From Coenobita brevimanus (taxonomy: Eukaryota > Arthropoda > Malacostraca > Decapoda > Coenobitidae): DNA of 64,000 nt. The notes beneath the pieces were generated by a model, which was given only the letters and a program-made list of their open reading frames with translations, was not told the origin of the DNA and did no database searches. The stretch spans positions 5,786,001-5,850,000 of the forward strand of contig CM064713.1 of assembly GCA_032717465.1 (NCBI GenBank), given 5' to 3'. The position numbers and the translations under genes are program-made. This document shows positions 8,395 to 18,883 of this stretch, piece after piece; position 1 is the stretch's first letter; every line of letters starts with the position of its first letter.

Positions 8395-11214
8395 CAAGCA
8401 GGGCTAAAATTGAAACCAACAAAGTGTGTCTTGGCAGAGAGATCAGTGTCTTTCCTGGGACACTTAATTAACGCCGAAGGCATCTCCCCAGACCCAGATA
8501 AACTTCGAGCCATCACAGACATCCCCCTGCCCCGCGATGTACATGAGACCAGAGCCTTCCTGGGGTTAACATCATACTATAGGCGGTTCATCAAAGGGTT
8601 CGCTGATATCACCAAACCCCTGCACGATCTAACAAAAAAGGATGAGCCTTTCGTGTGGACCGAAACAAGGAAAACAGCATTTACCACCCTCAAATCAAAG
8701 TTAACCACCGCCCCAGTAGTCGCGTTCCCAGACTACAACCTCCCATTCCGCCTGAATACTGACGTGTCTCTCATCGCCATAGGGGCTGTCCTTGCACAAG
8801 TACAAAATGGGAGAGAACACATCATTACCTGTGCCAGTCGCACCCTGAATGCAGCAGAACGCAACTACGCGGCCACCAAACGTGAGTGCCTAGGAATCAT
8901 CTGGTCCCTAGAATATTTTCGGTCCTACATCTCAGGCACCCATGTAATAGTCATTACAGATCACCAATCCCTACAATGGCTATGGCAATCAAACACCAAC
9001 AATGCCCAACTGATATGCTGGCGAGAGACACTCGTAGAGTATGACTTCGAAATCGCATACCGACCAGGCAAACTCCACACCAACGCCGATGCCCTATCCC
9101 GTCTCCCAATCAACGCCATCACGACAGAACCAGACCTGGTCCAAATGTGGCACAACAAACAACGCCCCACCTGGATTCCACAGACCACGTTCACTAAACT
9201 CCATCCACACGGCGAACATCTCTTCGACCCTAACGGACACATTGTCCTTAGCCCAGCCACTGCCCACGACACCATGCTCCACCTCCATGCCCACAATGGC
9301 ATCCACCTGGGAACGAAGAAGCTGCTACAAGTCTTTAACGACATGTACTGGACCCCAAACCCATCCACCATCACAAAGAAGATCATACAATCATGCCGAG
9401 CATGCGCCCTTGGAAAGGACATCACCCGAACACCAGGCCCTACAGGAAAGTTAACAGCACAAAAACCGTGGCAACTACTCTCCTTAGACGTCGTCGGCCC
9501 TCTCACACCAAAAGCAGGCTACAAGTATATAATTACCTTCGTGGATGTATATTCTAAGTTTATCATCGCCTGCCCTGCCAAGGATCACACCGCACTATCA
9601 GTCGCTGATGCCCTCACCCTACATGTATTCCCTTATTTTGGGATCCCACAGGCCCTTCATTCGGATAATGCTCCAGAATTTACGGGAAAAATCTGGGAAG
9701 AACTAGCTAGCATATTCGGATACAACATCTCTCACTCATCCCCCTACTGGCCCCAGGGCAACAGCATCTGCGAGAGAAGCCATCGCTCCCTTATGAACCA
9801 GGTCCACACACGCATTATGCAAACGGGAAACGAAGACTGGCCTGCATACGTCAAGATCATACAATGGGGTTTAAATACGTGCCCAAGAGAAGATGGAATA
9901 ACTCCACACAAGAGAGTTTTCAGAGAATCGCCCCTACTCCTACCACTCCGCCACCACCTACAACCGCCCACCCCACCCTCCACCACCGACCCTCTCCACC
10001 ACCTCAAACGCCGCCTCCACCATCTGCATTCACAACAAGACTTAGCACCTGACGCAACCCACTCCAACCCATACACACCTGGCCAGTCTGTTGTTATCGC
10101 AAACCTGTCTACCCCACCCAAGACCTCCCCCCGATTCAATGGACCTTACAAAATTGTGCGAGTACCCAACCCATACCAAGTCACTGTGGATCAACAAGGA
10201 CAACACCGCACATACAGAAATTGCCACGTGCGCCCCTTCCACCCACCCGACACCACCCACCCCCGCACTAAGCCTACCTGCACCCCAGCCAGCACACCTG
10301 GCCACCCCGACCTTTCTCAGAATCACCCCCCAGACTCCTACTCCTACTCCTTCTCACCCCCTTCCTCAAACTCTCCAGCAACCAGCCCACCCCCCGACAC
10401 ACCACCACCACAGCCTGAAACCACCACTACCTCACAACCTGAAATTCACCCACCTAACACCCATCCACCCACCACCTCCCAGCCCACTTCACCCATGCCG
10501 CCCACATCACCACAACCGCCCCCCCCCCCCGAAAACCACACCACTCGCCACCCCACCACCCCCACACCCACCACCGCCCTTCCTCATGACCACTCCCATT
10601 ATACGCGCCACACCGCACCCCCAACCATTCCCCCCCCTCACCACCGCACACCCTCACCACCACCACGCACACAACCAGCCTCACTACCCACACCCACCAT
10701 AACCACTACCACCACCAGATCAGGACGACTCTCACGCCCACCCGCAAGATACACACCGACACCTCCACCCATCACACACCCACCCCAAAACCCACCCTCC
10801 CCACATACCCCCCCAAACACCTCCCCCATAACCCTACACCTCCAGCAAGCACGTTGGAACTTTCCCAATTCCCAATTCCCCAAAGGACGACGCTCCTCCC
10901 ACCAAATTAGCCCCAATAAAACCACCAACCTCCCGTCACTCTCCAGCATTCAAATTTCATCTCTCCACCAGGCACCATTCCCCGAGATGAAGGTGACGAA
11001 AGTCCGCTGGCACCCATACAACCGCCCACCAACCAGAGTCAAGGGCACCGACCACCTGCTACGCCTCCTACGCTGGACCAACCATCCGTCCTCCCTCCAC
11101 TTCACGCTCAACCCCCATCAGGAGCCCAACCAGTTCACCACTCACTGGGTCAGTCTCACCCAACACCTGACCCCGGCCTACCAGACAGCCACCTCCACCA
11201 CCTACCACCTCTAG
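8395..11214 (+). pseudogene. RT end, RNase H, integrase and C-terminal extension of element A
   Basis: A long open frame (about 940 codons). Order: RT thumb (KPTKCVLAERSVSFLGH), RNase H (TDVSLIAIGAVLAQ; TKRECLGIIWSLEYF; ITDHQSLQWL; ADALSRLP), and integrase zinc-binding HHCC with CRACALGKD (about 9370-9410). The integrase core follows, with Asp in LDVVGPL (about 9485), Asp in HSDNAPEF (about 9658) and Glu in ICERSHRSL (about 9770), then a GPY/F-like module ending RNCHVRPFH. After that come about 250 residues rich in Pro/Thr/His and a conserved 75-residue end. The stop is a TAG at 11212; the frame beyond it is open into the 3' LTR. Intact itself, but its RT start is frameshifted. Confidence 0.85.
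10987..11211 (+). other. Conserved C-terminal module after the Pro-rich tail of Pol (element A)
   Basis: About 75 residues beginning MKVTKVRWHP. It aligns with the end of the B pol frame (15418-15164): M-K/R-V start, Trp, HLL.LL, a Leu-x-Phe/Leu, P.QE.N, an HL.P.Y, then YHL/FHL. Conservation across an otherwise unalignable Pro-rich linker suggests a folded unit. I do not recognise the family. Confidence 0.55.
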
Positions 11215-11240
11215 TCACGGGGCCGTGACTTCAACAACGC

Positions 11241-11249
11241 GGAGGGTGG
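11241..11249 (+). promoter_or_regulatory. Polypurine tract of element A
   Basis: GGAGGGTGG directly before the 3' LTR start TAAAATGCCC. B has AGAGTGG in the same place (minus strand, 15156-15162). It would prime plus-strand DNA synthesis. It is also translated in frame by the pol-to-LTR frame discussed below. Confidence 0.7.
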
Positions 11250-11631
11250 TAAAATGCCCGCAGTGCCCGCCGCAGGACCTCCCACCTCACCACCCCCCAC
11301 ACCACCACCGAGCCGCCACCCCACCACCACCCCAGGAGGACACACTGGTGAGGTTAGTGACCCCGGGCAAGAGGGTCATCAGGGCATCACGGCCCTGAGC
11401 CCCTATTCCCCGCAAGTGCCCCAACCCCAGGTGATCAGGGGAACTGAACTACTGTGCGGGCGGAGCAGTGATCGTCAGAATAGGGGTGGGACTGAAGCTA
11501 AATCAGTCCCAGGTAACACCGTATTGACGGTCTTGTTACACCCTCTAGGGCAGGAGGCCCAAGGGCAGGAGGCCCAAGGCTACGGCCTAAAGAAAAGTAA
11601 AAAGAGATTGACAAACCTAGGCTACGGCCTA

Positions 11632-12199
11632 TGGTCAGACTCAAATATGAAGTCCGTTTGGGTGGGGCCCGAGAGGGGATTTCCCTCTCTACAGCTCTGC
11701 CGCATCAACCCCAGTACCTATCTCTCTCTCTGTCATATGTCAGCTATTTACTGTTTGAAATTGTATATTAAATATTCTGTACTTATTAACTATATTAAAT
11801 AAGGCTATATAGTGCTATGAATGTGTCGCTTTTTAGGATAATAGCAATGATTTGTATAAATTCCACACCACGTGACAACGTCGCTTTCCGACGTTGCCAG
11901 AGGTCAAGGACACCCACCTCAGACTACAGGTGACCGGTCACTTCCTGCCTGATCCCCACCCACGATGGCAGCTACTCCGACTCGCTCTCGTGTGCTCCAC
12001 AGTCGGGAGAAAGAACTTATTTACAATGTGAACAAGTATTTTCTAGATGAAAGATCAGAGAGAGGACTTATGCCTACTGGGGAAACCTCTATAAAAAAAA
12101 AAATGCGCCAAGACTTTTACCTCAGTGGTGGTGTGGAAAAAAGGTCGAAACAATATAGAAGAAAACAAAACTTATAAATATATAAAAACTTTCTCAATC

Positions 12200-12230
<31 letters not shown>

Positions 12231-12313
12231 GAGGAGGAGGTTTGGCAGAGCTGTAGAGAGGGAAATCCCCACACGGGCCCCTCCCAAACGGACTTCATAT
12301 ATGAGTCTGACCA
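11632..12313 (+). mobile_element. Non-autonomous TA-inserting DNA transposon (Tc1/mariner-like) in the A 3' LTR
   Basis: 682 bp with imperfect terminal inverted repeats of about 70 bp (11632-11701 against 12244-12313; they start TGGTCAGACTC and end GAGTCTGACCA, with about four mismatches). A TA duplication lies at 11630-11631 and 12314-12315. The empty site GGCCTAACAGAG is present in the A 5' LTR near 4718. TA targeting fits the Tc1/mariner superfamily. The interior keeps a short transposase-like start and a (GA)n tract. Confidence 0.9.
11965..12177 (+). pseudogene. Transposase N-terminal remnant inside the TA transposon
   Basis: A 70-codon frame beginning MAATPTRSRVLHSREKEL, with IYNVNKYFLDE. 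This resembles the N-terminal helical part of Tc1/mariner-like transposases found in aphids and crustaceans (a SRE..IYNV.KYF pattern, from memory). It then runs into A-rich, Lys-rich sequence and stops, with no DDE domain. The element is thus a deletion derivative needing an outside transposase. Confidence 0.5.
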
Positions 12314-14031
12314 TAACAGAGTGTGCAAAGGGGAAGGCGACCCCAGGCTCCGGCCTTAACACACCAGGAAGAGAGAGTTGCCCTCGTGCATCCCTCTCCT
12401 GCTGTCCTTCGGCTACGGCCAGAATACGGTCCAGGGTAAAGAGCCCCTGCTACCGTACGTGCAGCACTACCCTATTACGGAAGCGGCGTCCCGGGGTGGG
12501 TACCCAGCCGCAACGGACGGGCGAACCAGTTCGCCCATTAGTCGTCTTCCGTACGGGCAGACACTAGGCTCTGGCCGGGGCACATACCAGGGTAGAGAAT
12601 TCCCTGCAGGTAGGATCAGTCCGTATTGGAGAGAGTGCGGCCTCTGTGCCCCTCCCTCCGGCTTGTCTCCTACTACGGGAGGAACACCACGCCGTCGGTA
12701 CCTTGCCACGGCGAAAGGGCGACACCGATCACCCTATAGGTGTACCCCTTACGCCGGGCAAGATCACAGCCACAGCCAAGGTGTGCAATAGGGGAAGGAG
12801 ATCCCCGGCTCAGGCCTCCAGACACACTCGAGAGACCACGGGCAGCGTGAGTCCTCCTCTAGCCTCTTTCCCTTCGGGGAGCCCTTCGTCGCCATCCGGG
12901 AATATAGTCCCGGATGAGACATTAGAGTGGTGGCAAGGCCCGATATTGGACCTACCGCCCACACCCGGGAGTTCCTTGTTCCTGCCGGAGCCCCGTAGGA
13001 GACGCTGCCGCAGTCCAGTCCTGACGGCGCCTCTCCCTCTTGGTACCCGCAGTCCCAGGACGCCCAGGCCTGACTCCACAACCTACGACGAAGGCGATCC
13101 AGGCTCCCTCACTCCCCGGAGTCGGAGGAAACAGGCCCGACTGCTCCGGTTGTTCGGCCCCAGTCCTGAGGGCCACCTATCAGGTCGAGGCCCCCAGACC
13201 ACAGGGCCTCCCTGCACCCCACCGGCGCGGCCCTAATACGAGGGCCGCCTCTCAGGTCGAGGCCCCCAGATGGGAGAGCCTCCCTGTATCCTAAGTGCAA
13301 CAGTGATAATACTAAACCCAGGAAACAAGGGGAAACAGTGACAGTGACAGTGACCAGGAGAACAGTGACAGTGCCTACACAGTAGAATATATTAAACAGT
13401 GGCCCACTAGAATCTAGTGCTATCAGGGCAGAAAGTGTATTTTTGTAAATTGGTTTAGTCCCTCCCCACATCAAGGAACCAGGGAATTTTCTGTGAGTCT
13501 AGAGGTAGGAGCGCGGGCGAGTTGAAAGATAAGTATACGTGTCTCTGTGACCAGGTGACAGTGTCGAGTGTCGCTATCCGCACCCTACCTCTATTATAGT
13601 AATATCCTTGAACCAGACTCTCAGTCTCGGTATTCTTGCAGTGAACAACCTCATTTATATATTACCCCCCCAGTGACATAAGAATCCCATTCAAGAACAT
13701 AAAGTGAACAACCCCATTTATATATTACCTCCAAGTGACATGAGAACTCTATTAAAGAATACCCGCGATCTCCCTGTGTAATAGTGATAATGCATATGAT
13801 CATTCTGTGAAGCCAAGTGTTAAATCTGTATCTCTGTGTCTCTGTATCCTAAATATCATTCTATGTGTACTGTTATGGGTAGGACCTGGGTAATAGATGT
13901 GATACGGTATAGTGCCTGGTTTTTATGTCCTGTTCCTTTGTTAGTGCTTTACATCCGGTCTAGAAAGAGGACCCCGCTTCATTAGCTAGTGTTTTTACGA
14001 CGAGAAGTCGCCTTAAAAACGCAGCATTACA

Positions 14032-15151
14032 GTGGGGGTGTATGGAGATTGCGCCCGGGTGTCCTGGGGAGGATCGGGAGAGACCGTGGACTGCAGTCTC
14101 CAGCGTCTAGGGGCGCTGACAGGGGAGGGCTGCGGCATCGGCTTACGCTGGGGCCCGTCAGGTGCGTCTGTTCCAGAGCCAGGCGTAGGGAGCGGAGGCC
14201 AGGGGAGGCTGTGAGGCCTGTCTGGGCCACTCTGGTACGGGAGGCCTGGGCTCTTGTCTCCTGCCGGGGTGACGTCTCGCTCCTTGCCTCCTTCCGTGCA
14301 CCTTCGGAGCGACAGTGGGCCGTCTCACAAGGGTGGGAGCGACAATAGGCCGTCTCTACCAGGGCACCTTCGGAGCGACAATAGGCCGTCTCACGAGGAG
14401 GGGAGCGACAATTGGCCGTCTCTACCAGGGCACCTTCGGAGCGACAATAGGCCGTCCCTACCAGGGCACCTTCGGAGCGACAATAGGCCGTCTCTACCAG
14501 GACACTTTCGGAGCGACAATAGGCCGTCTCACGAGGAGGGGAGCAACAATAGGCCGTCTCTACCAGGACACTTTCGGAGCGACAATAGGCCGTCTCATGA
14601 GGGCGGGAGCGACAACAGGTCGTCTCTACCGGGGCACCCTCGGAGCGACAATAGGCCGTCTCTACCGGGACACTTTGGGAGCGACAATAGGCCGTCTCAC
14701 GAGGAGGGGAGCAACAATAGGCCGTCTCTACCGGGACACTTTCGGAGCGACAATGTGCCGTCTCACGAGGGCGGGAGCGACAATAGGCCATCTCTACCAC
14801 AACACTTTCGAAGCGACAATAGGCTGTCTCACGAGGAGGGGCGCCGTTTGGAATGTCTAGAACAACTCCACCCCTAGCTGGTTCAACAATCCCACTCCAT
14901 GAAGGTAGTGTCCTTCTCCTACGACGGCGACGGCGTGGTGGCTGCGTGACATAGGGACGCACGGCCCGGGCTGACATATGCCGCTGTTGCCGGAGGTTGT
15001 TCCGACTGGTGGCGGCTACCCCGTGGGGTCCGTGTGGGGGTGTCGGCACGTTCCCGGGCATACTGGGCTGTATCTTGCTTACCCCGTTGTCGGGGGCACT
15101 ATGGTATTCTTCTGTTTCCATTTTGGGGGCACTGCTTTGTAAGTCACGCAT
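14032..15151 (-). pseudogene. N-terminal and middle part of the B LTR reading frame (3' LTR copy)
   Basis: Opens at the ATG five bases inside the LTR (15151) and is open to the A insertion at 14032, about 373 codons. It then continues in phase at 4351-4080 if A is discounted. The start is acidic/Ser-rich with SKIQPSMPGN, followed by an Arg run (about residues 80-87). A long array of 10- and 12-codon units around ETAYCRSE (14290-14860) comes next, then a basic C-terminal part with RCRSPPLSAPLDAGD and PILPRTPGR. On the 5' side the frame is open to a TAG at 15163-15161 that ends pol. Now interrupted by A. Function unknown. Confidence 0.55.
14290..14860 (-). repeat. Coding minisatellite of the B LTR (3' copy)
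   Basis: About 17 diverged units built on GAGCGACAATAGGCCGTCTC with 30- or 36-base periods (10 or 12 codons). All unit lengths are multiples of three, so the minus-strand frame (ETAYCRSE-like) is preserved. The 5' LTR copy at 21690-22320 has a different number and order of units. Confidence 0.85.
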
Positions 15152-15160
15152 TTTACCACT

Positions 15161-16876
15161 CTACCCCTGTAAAAAGTCACGTCCTCGTGGCTGGAGGTGG
15201 AATGCTTGCGTGTTGTAGGTGGTGTACATGGGCTGGAGGTGTTGCAGCACGGTTTGCCAGGCAACGGTGTAGGGGTTTTCTTCCTGCTCCGGGTCACAGG
15301 TGAGGAAGAGTGTGGAGGCGGTGGTGGTAGACTGGAGGAGGGTTAGCAGGTGGTGTGGCCCGTGGAGTCTGTGGTTCCTGCCAAGGGTAGGCGCCCATAC
15401 AGCCCGCTTCACTCTCATCTTGCTTGGTGTGGCTGTCGGTGTGGTCGGAAGCTGAATGCTGGATACCGAGGGTAAGGGCTGGGTTTTGTGCCATGGTAAT
15501 GTGGCGTTGAGTCTCTGGGTAGTACAGGTAGGGGGGATTTGAGCCTGATGTATCTTGATGGTGTGAAGTCGTGGGGAGGTGGGTGGTGTAGGAGTGTGTG
15601 TGTATCAGGCGGGCGGGCGTGAGAGGTGGCCCGAGCAGGTGGTGGTGGTCTTGAGAGTCGGGGTGGGAGGGGAAGTGGGCGTATGGGGTGGGCAGGTTGT
15701 TTCGCGTGTTGTGGGCGCAGTTGGTGGAGTGGGTGTACGCAAGGTGGGTGGGGGAGGGGTGGTGGTAGTGGGTTGTGGTGAGGGTGTGGTGGCGTGGGCG
15801 GAAGAGGTGGGAGTGGGCGTTGAGGGGGGGGCAACGGAGGGAAGGAGTGAGGGTGAGCAAGGGGTGGCGGGGGAGGCGTCAGGTGAGGTGCTGGGGGTGG
15901 TGGCAGCCGGGGAGGCGAAGGTGGTAGGGGGGGTGGAGTGGGAGGGTGAGGAGGAAACGTAGCACTCATATGTAAATGTAGAGGGTGGTGCGGGGGCTGG
16001 AGGGGGCTGGGGGTGTGGTGCCAGGGTGAGGGAGGTGGGCGTGTGGAAAGGCCGCACGTGGCGGTTGCGAAGGGTACGGGGAGTGCCGTGGTAGTCTATG
16101 ACCACCTGGTATGGGTTGGGGACGCGGGTGATTGTGTGGGGCCCCATGAAGCGGGGGGCGAGCTTGTGGGGAGTGGGGAGTTGGGCGATGACGACTGTGT
16201 CACCCGGGTTGAAGGGGTTGGAGGCTGTGTCGGGTCCAAGGTCCAGATTCTTTTGTAGGTGGTGTATCCGCCCTTTTAGCAGGTGTAGCAGGTCTGTAGT
16301 GGGAGCGGAAGCTGGCGGCTGCAGGTGGTGGTGTAGGGGTAGTAGGAGGGGAGTTTCCCCAAAGATTCTCTCATGGGGGGAAACCCCGTCTTCTCGTGGG
16401 CACGAATTCATGCCCCATTGGACAATTTTCACATGCGCCGGCCAGTTGTTGTTCTTTGTAGCCTCGATTTGGGTGCGTAGCTGATTGATAAGGGTGCGAT
16501 GGCTACCTTCACATACGGCGTTCCCTCGAGGCCAGTATGGTGAGGAGTGGGAGATCTTATATTCGAAAATTCTGGCTAGCTCCTCCCAGACTTTTCCGGA
16601 GAACTTGGGGGCATTATCGGAATGGATGGCTTGTGGGATGCCAAAGTATGGGAACACGTGTCGGAGAAGGGCATCGGCGACAGCGACGGCATGATGTTCC
16701 TTAGCCAGGCAGGCTACTATGAATTTTGAATACGTGTCTACAAAAGTGATCACATATTTATATCCAGATTTGGGGGGAAGAGGGCCTACTACGTCGATCG
16801 CCAGGAGTTGCCAGGGCTTGTGGGCGGTGATATGGCCCAATGGTCCGGCGGTCCGGGTGATATCTTTCCCAAGCAC
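15161..16876 (-). pseudogene. Integrase and C-terminal extension of element B
   Basis: Minus-strand frames 16876-15605 and 15418-15161. The first holds LGKDITRTAGP, then the integrase core: Asp in AIDVVGPLPP, Asp in HSDNAPKFSG, Glu replaced or shifted near VCEGSHRTL (Gly where A has Arg; the Glu is present), followed by the GPY/F-like end RNRHVRPFH and a Pro/Thr-rich tail. The second carries the conserved end module (VWAPT, HLL.LL, QEENPY, LQHLQPMY) and RGRDF, then TAG at 15163-15161, four codons ahead of the LTR ATG. Phase changes between them mark frameshifts in the low-complexity tail. Confidence 0.8.
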
Positions 16877-17928
16877 ACAGGCGCGGCAAGTCTGGATAAT
16901 TTCCTTGGCGAGGGTGGAGGGATTTGGGGCCTAGTACTGTAAATGTCGTTGAACACCTGTAATAATTTTTTGGTGCCCAAGTGGATGCCGTTGTGGGCAT
17001 GGAGGTGGCGCAGGGTGTCACGTGCCGCATCGGGGGTCAAGAGGATATGCCCGGATGGGGTTAGGAGGTGGTCGCCCTGTCGGCATAGCTTAGGGAATAG
17101 GTGGGCAGGTATCCAGGGGGGCCGTTCCTTGTGGTGCCAGAGCTGTAGGAGGTCCGGGTCTGGCTGTACCGTGTGGATGGGGAGGCGGGAGAGGGCATCT
17201 GCATTGGTGTGGAGCTTTCTGGGCCTGTATGAAATTTCGTACTGAAACTCCTCTAGGGTGTCGCGCCACCTGACGAGTTGGGCGTTATGGGAGTTCGACT
17301 GGCGTAACCACTGGAGTGATTGGTGGTCAGTGATTATCGTGACTTGGGTCCCGGAAAGATAAGCCCTAAAATATTGGAGGGCCCAGATTATGCCGAGGCA
17401 TTCTTGCTTGGTGGCAGCATAATTCTTTTCAGTTGGATTCAGAGTGCAACTGGCGCACGCAATGATGTGTTCTCTGCCGGCCTGTACCTGGGCTACGACG
17501 GCGCCTATCGCGGTAAGGGACACATCGGTGTAGAGGCGAAAAGGGAGGGCATAGTCGGAGAAAGCTACGATGGGGGCAGAGACGAGCTTGTCTTTTAGCT
17601 GTTGAAAAGCAGCTCGTTGGTCCTCGGTCCAGAGAAAAGGTTCCCCTTTCCGTGTCAAATCGTGAAGAGGCTTGGCAATCTGCGCGAATCCCTTCACGAA
17701 GCGACGGTAATAGGACGTGAGTCCCAGGAAGGCGCGGACGCCGTGGACATCCTGCATCAGCGGTATGTCCGCTATGGCACGGAGCTTGTCAGGATCTGGG
17801 GAAATTCCTGCTTGGGAAATAGTATGTCCCAGGAATGAGACGGTTCTAGTGGCTAGGACACATTTAGAAGGATGTAGCTTGAGGCCTGCCTGGTGAATTC
17901 TGGTGAAAACTCGACGGAGGCGCTGCAA
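16789..17928 (-). pseudogene. RT C-terminus, RNase H and integrase N-terminus of element B
   Basis: Contains HPSKCVLATRTVSFLGH, the RNase H blocks (TDVSLTAIGAVVAQ, TKQECLGIIWALQYF, ITDHQSLQWLRQ, ADALSRLP) and the start of the integrase zinc domain (HAHNGIHLGTKKL). It overlaps 16876 in another phase, so a frameshift lies near 16880-16950. Confidence 0.8.
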
Positions 17929-18883
17929 GTGGTCGGCCCAGGTCTGGCTAAAAACAATGACGTCGTCAAGATAAGCTAAACATATTTCCCAATGAGGCTG
18001 CTCAAGACAGATTCCATTAGTCTGGAGAAAGTGGCAGGGGCGTTGCAGAGGCCAAATGGCAGAACATTAAATTCGTAATGTTTGCCATTACTGGTGGAAA
18101 AGGCCATCTTGCCTCGATGGTCCGGATGGACGGGGACTTGCCAGTATCCAGACTGGAGGTCGAGGGTAGAAAACCAAGAGACCTCATAGAGAGAGGCTAG
18201 GGAATAATGCGGGGGATGGGGGTGGGATCTTTAATGGTGATGTCGTTCATGCGGCAGTAGTCGATGCAAAATCTCATCGTGCCATCTTTCTTTTTTACTA
18301 GAATGATGGGGGAGGACCATGGGCTGGTGGAGGGGGAAATAACACCTGCCTCTACCATTTCGCGCACCTGGTGGTCCTCCTCTTCTCTCTGTCAGGGGTT
18401 CTTATGTCGGGATGGTTGTCGTATAGGTGGGCCTGTCATATGAATTTCATGCGACAGGTACATGGTATGCCCTATATCTGCTGGTCCTGTCGCAAACAAA
18501 TCCTGGAAATCCAGGAGGAGGCAGCGTAGGGTGTCTGTCTGCTGGTCGGAGAGATGGTCAGGGATGGGGGGTAGAGGGGTGGGGAGGTAGGAGGAGGATG
18601 GGGCACAAGGCTCGGCTTCCTCCATCTCTCCGATGATAAGCCCCTCGGGGAGGGTGAGAGGGGACGGGGCGAGATTGGCGATGTGGATGGCGGCGTGGTG
18701 GGGTGGGAGGAAGGTGGGGGACACAAGGCAGACAGAAAGGGCTTCGGAGGGGAGGAGGGGAGAGAACAAAACGAAGGGACCTGAGGGCCTGTGGAGGGGC
18801 ACCCAAGCCTCATGGTGGGAGGGGATGGTAACAGCGGCGGAGACGGTGGCGGGGAAAGGAGCAGGAGTGGGGTGAAAAGGCAC
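17929..18883 (-). pseudogene. RT N-terminal and palm region of element B
   Basis: Frame 18883-18392 carries SVCLVSPTFLPPHHAAIHI, GLIIGEMEEAEPC, LLLDFQDLFATGP and HEIHMTGPPIRQPSR, matching A. After a stop at 18392 the RT palm ([14 protein letters not shown], the GYWQ block, then AYLDDVIVF) continues in other phases to 17929, with small deletions. Dead copy. Confidence 0.75.

Larger units (their letters stand above)
11254..13236 (+). pseudogene. LTR reading frame of A, 3' LTR copy, split by a transposon and one TAG
   Basis: Starts at the ATG five bases inside the LTR. The transposon plus one TA (684 bp) is a multiple of three, and the same phase resumes at 12316, hits one TAG ending at 12567, then stays open from there to 13236. 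Without the transposon it spans about 433 codons. Features: Pro-rich start, GYGL-type repeats with KSKKR, a long Arg/Pro/Ser-rich part, LTAPLPLGTRSPRTPRP, then ARLLRLFGPSPEGH (to 13176). The latter two blocks align with LTR C and B. In the full-length RNA it lies directly after pol and in the same frame (TAG at 11212). Function unknown. Confidence 0.55.
4357..14031 (+). mobile_element. Ty3/Gypsy retrotransposon A, full length but defective
   Basis: Complete plus-strand element: 5' LTR 4357-5863, primer-binding site 5865, gag 5930-6811, protease about 6830-7210, RT/RNase H/integrase about 7480-11214, polypurine tract about 11241-11249, 3' LTR 11250-14031 (holding a DNA transposon). The 5-bp target duplication GTGGG at 4352-4356 and 14032-14036 is perfect, and the empty site is visible in the B 5' LTR near 21436. 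Inactivating lesions include in-frame TGA codons in gag (6401) and protease (6907), and a frameshift in RT near 8393. The 5' LTR lacks 575 bp present in the 3' LTR (12479-13053). Confidence 0.9.
11250..14031 (+). repeat. 3' LTR of element A, containing a DNA transposon
   Basis: 2782 bp including 682 bp of transposon and its TA duplication; about 2098 bp without them. TAAAATGCC...GCATTACA. It retains the 575-bp segment missing in the 5' LTR. The R/U5-like end region (13300-14031) is nearly identical to 5130-5863. Confidence 0.9.
1263..15155 (-). repeat. 3' LTR of element B, in pieces
   Basis: The native pieces are 14032-15155, 4059-4351 (with 4352-4356 as target duplication), 2205-2210 plus the C target site, and 1263-2019. 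Joined in order they match the intact 5' LTR at 20362-22816; for example 1264-2019 matches 20363-21130, 4059-4351 matches 21140-21435, and 14037-15155 matches 21437 onwards. Net length is about 2.19 kb against 2.46 kb for the 5' LTR. Two extra 96-bp units in the 5' LTR account for most of the difference. Confidence 0.85.

Noticed and set aside
14290..14860. CRISPR-like look of regularly spaced repeats in the B LTR
   Set aside because: Spacer parts are themselves repeats, the DNA is eukaryotic and the array is a coding minisatellite inside an LTR.
14027..15151. Reading the B LTR frame as an envelope or superantigen gene
   Set aside because: No signal peptide, transmembrane helix, furin-like site or similarity to env or sag is visible; only the position is comparable.
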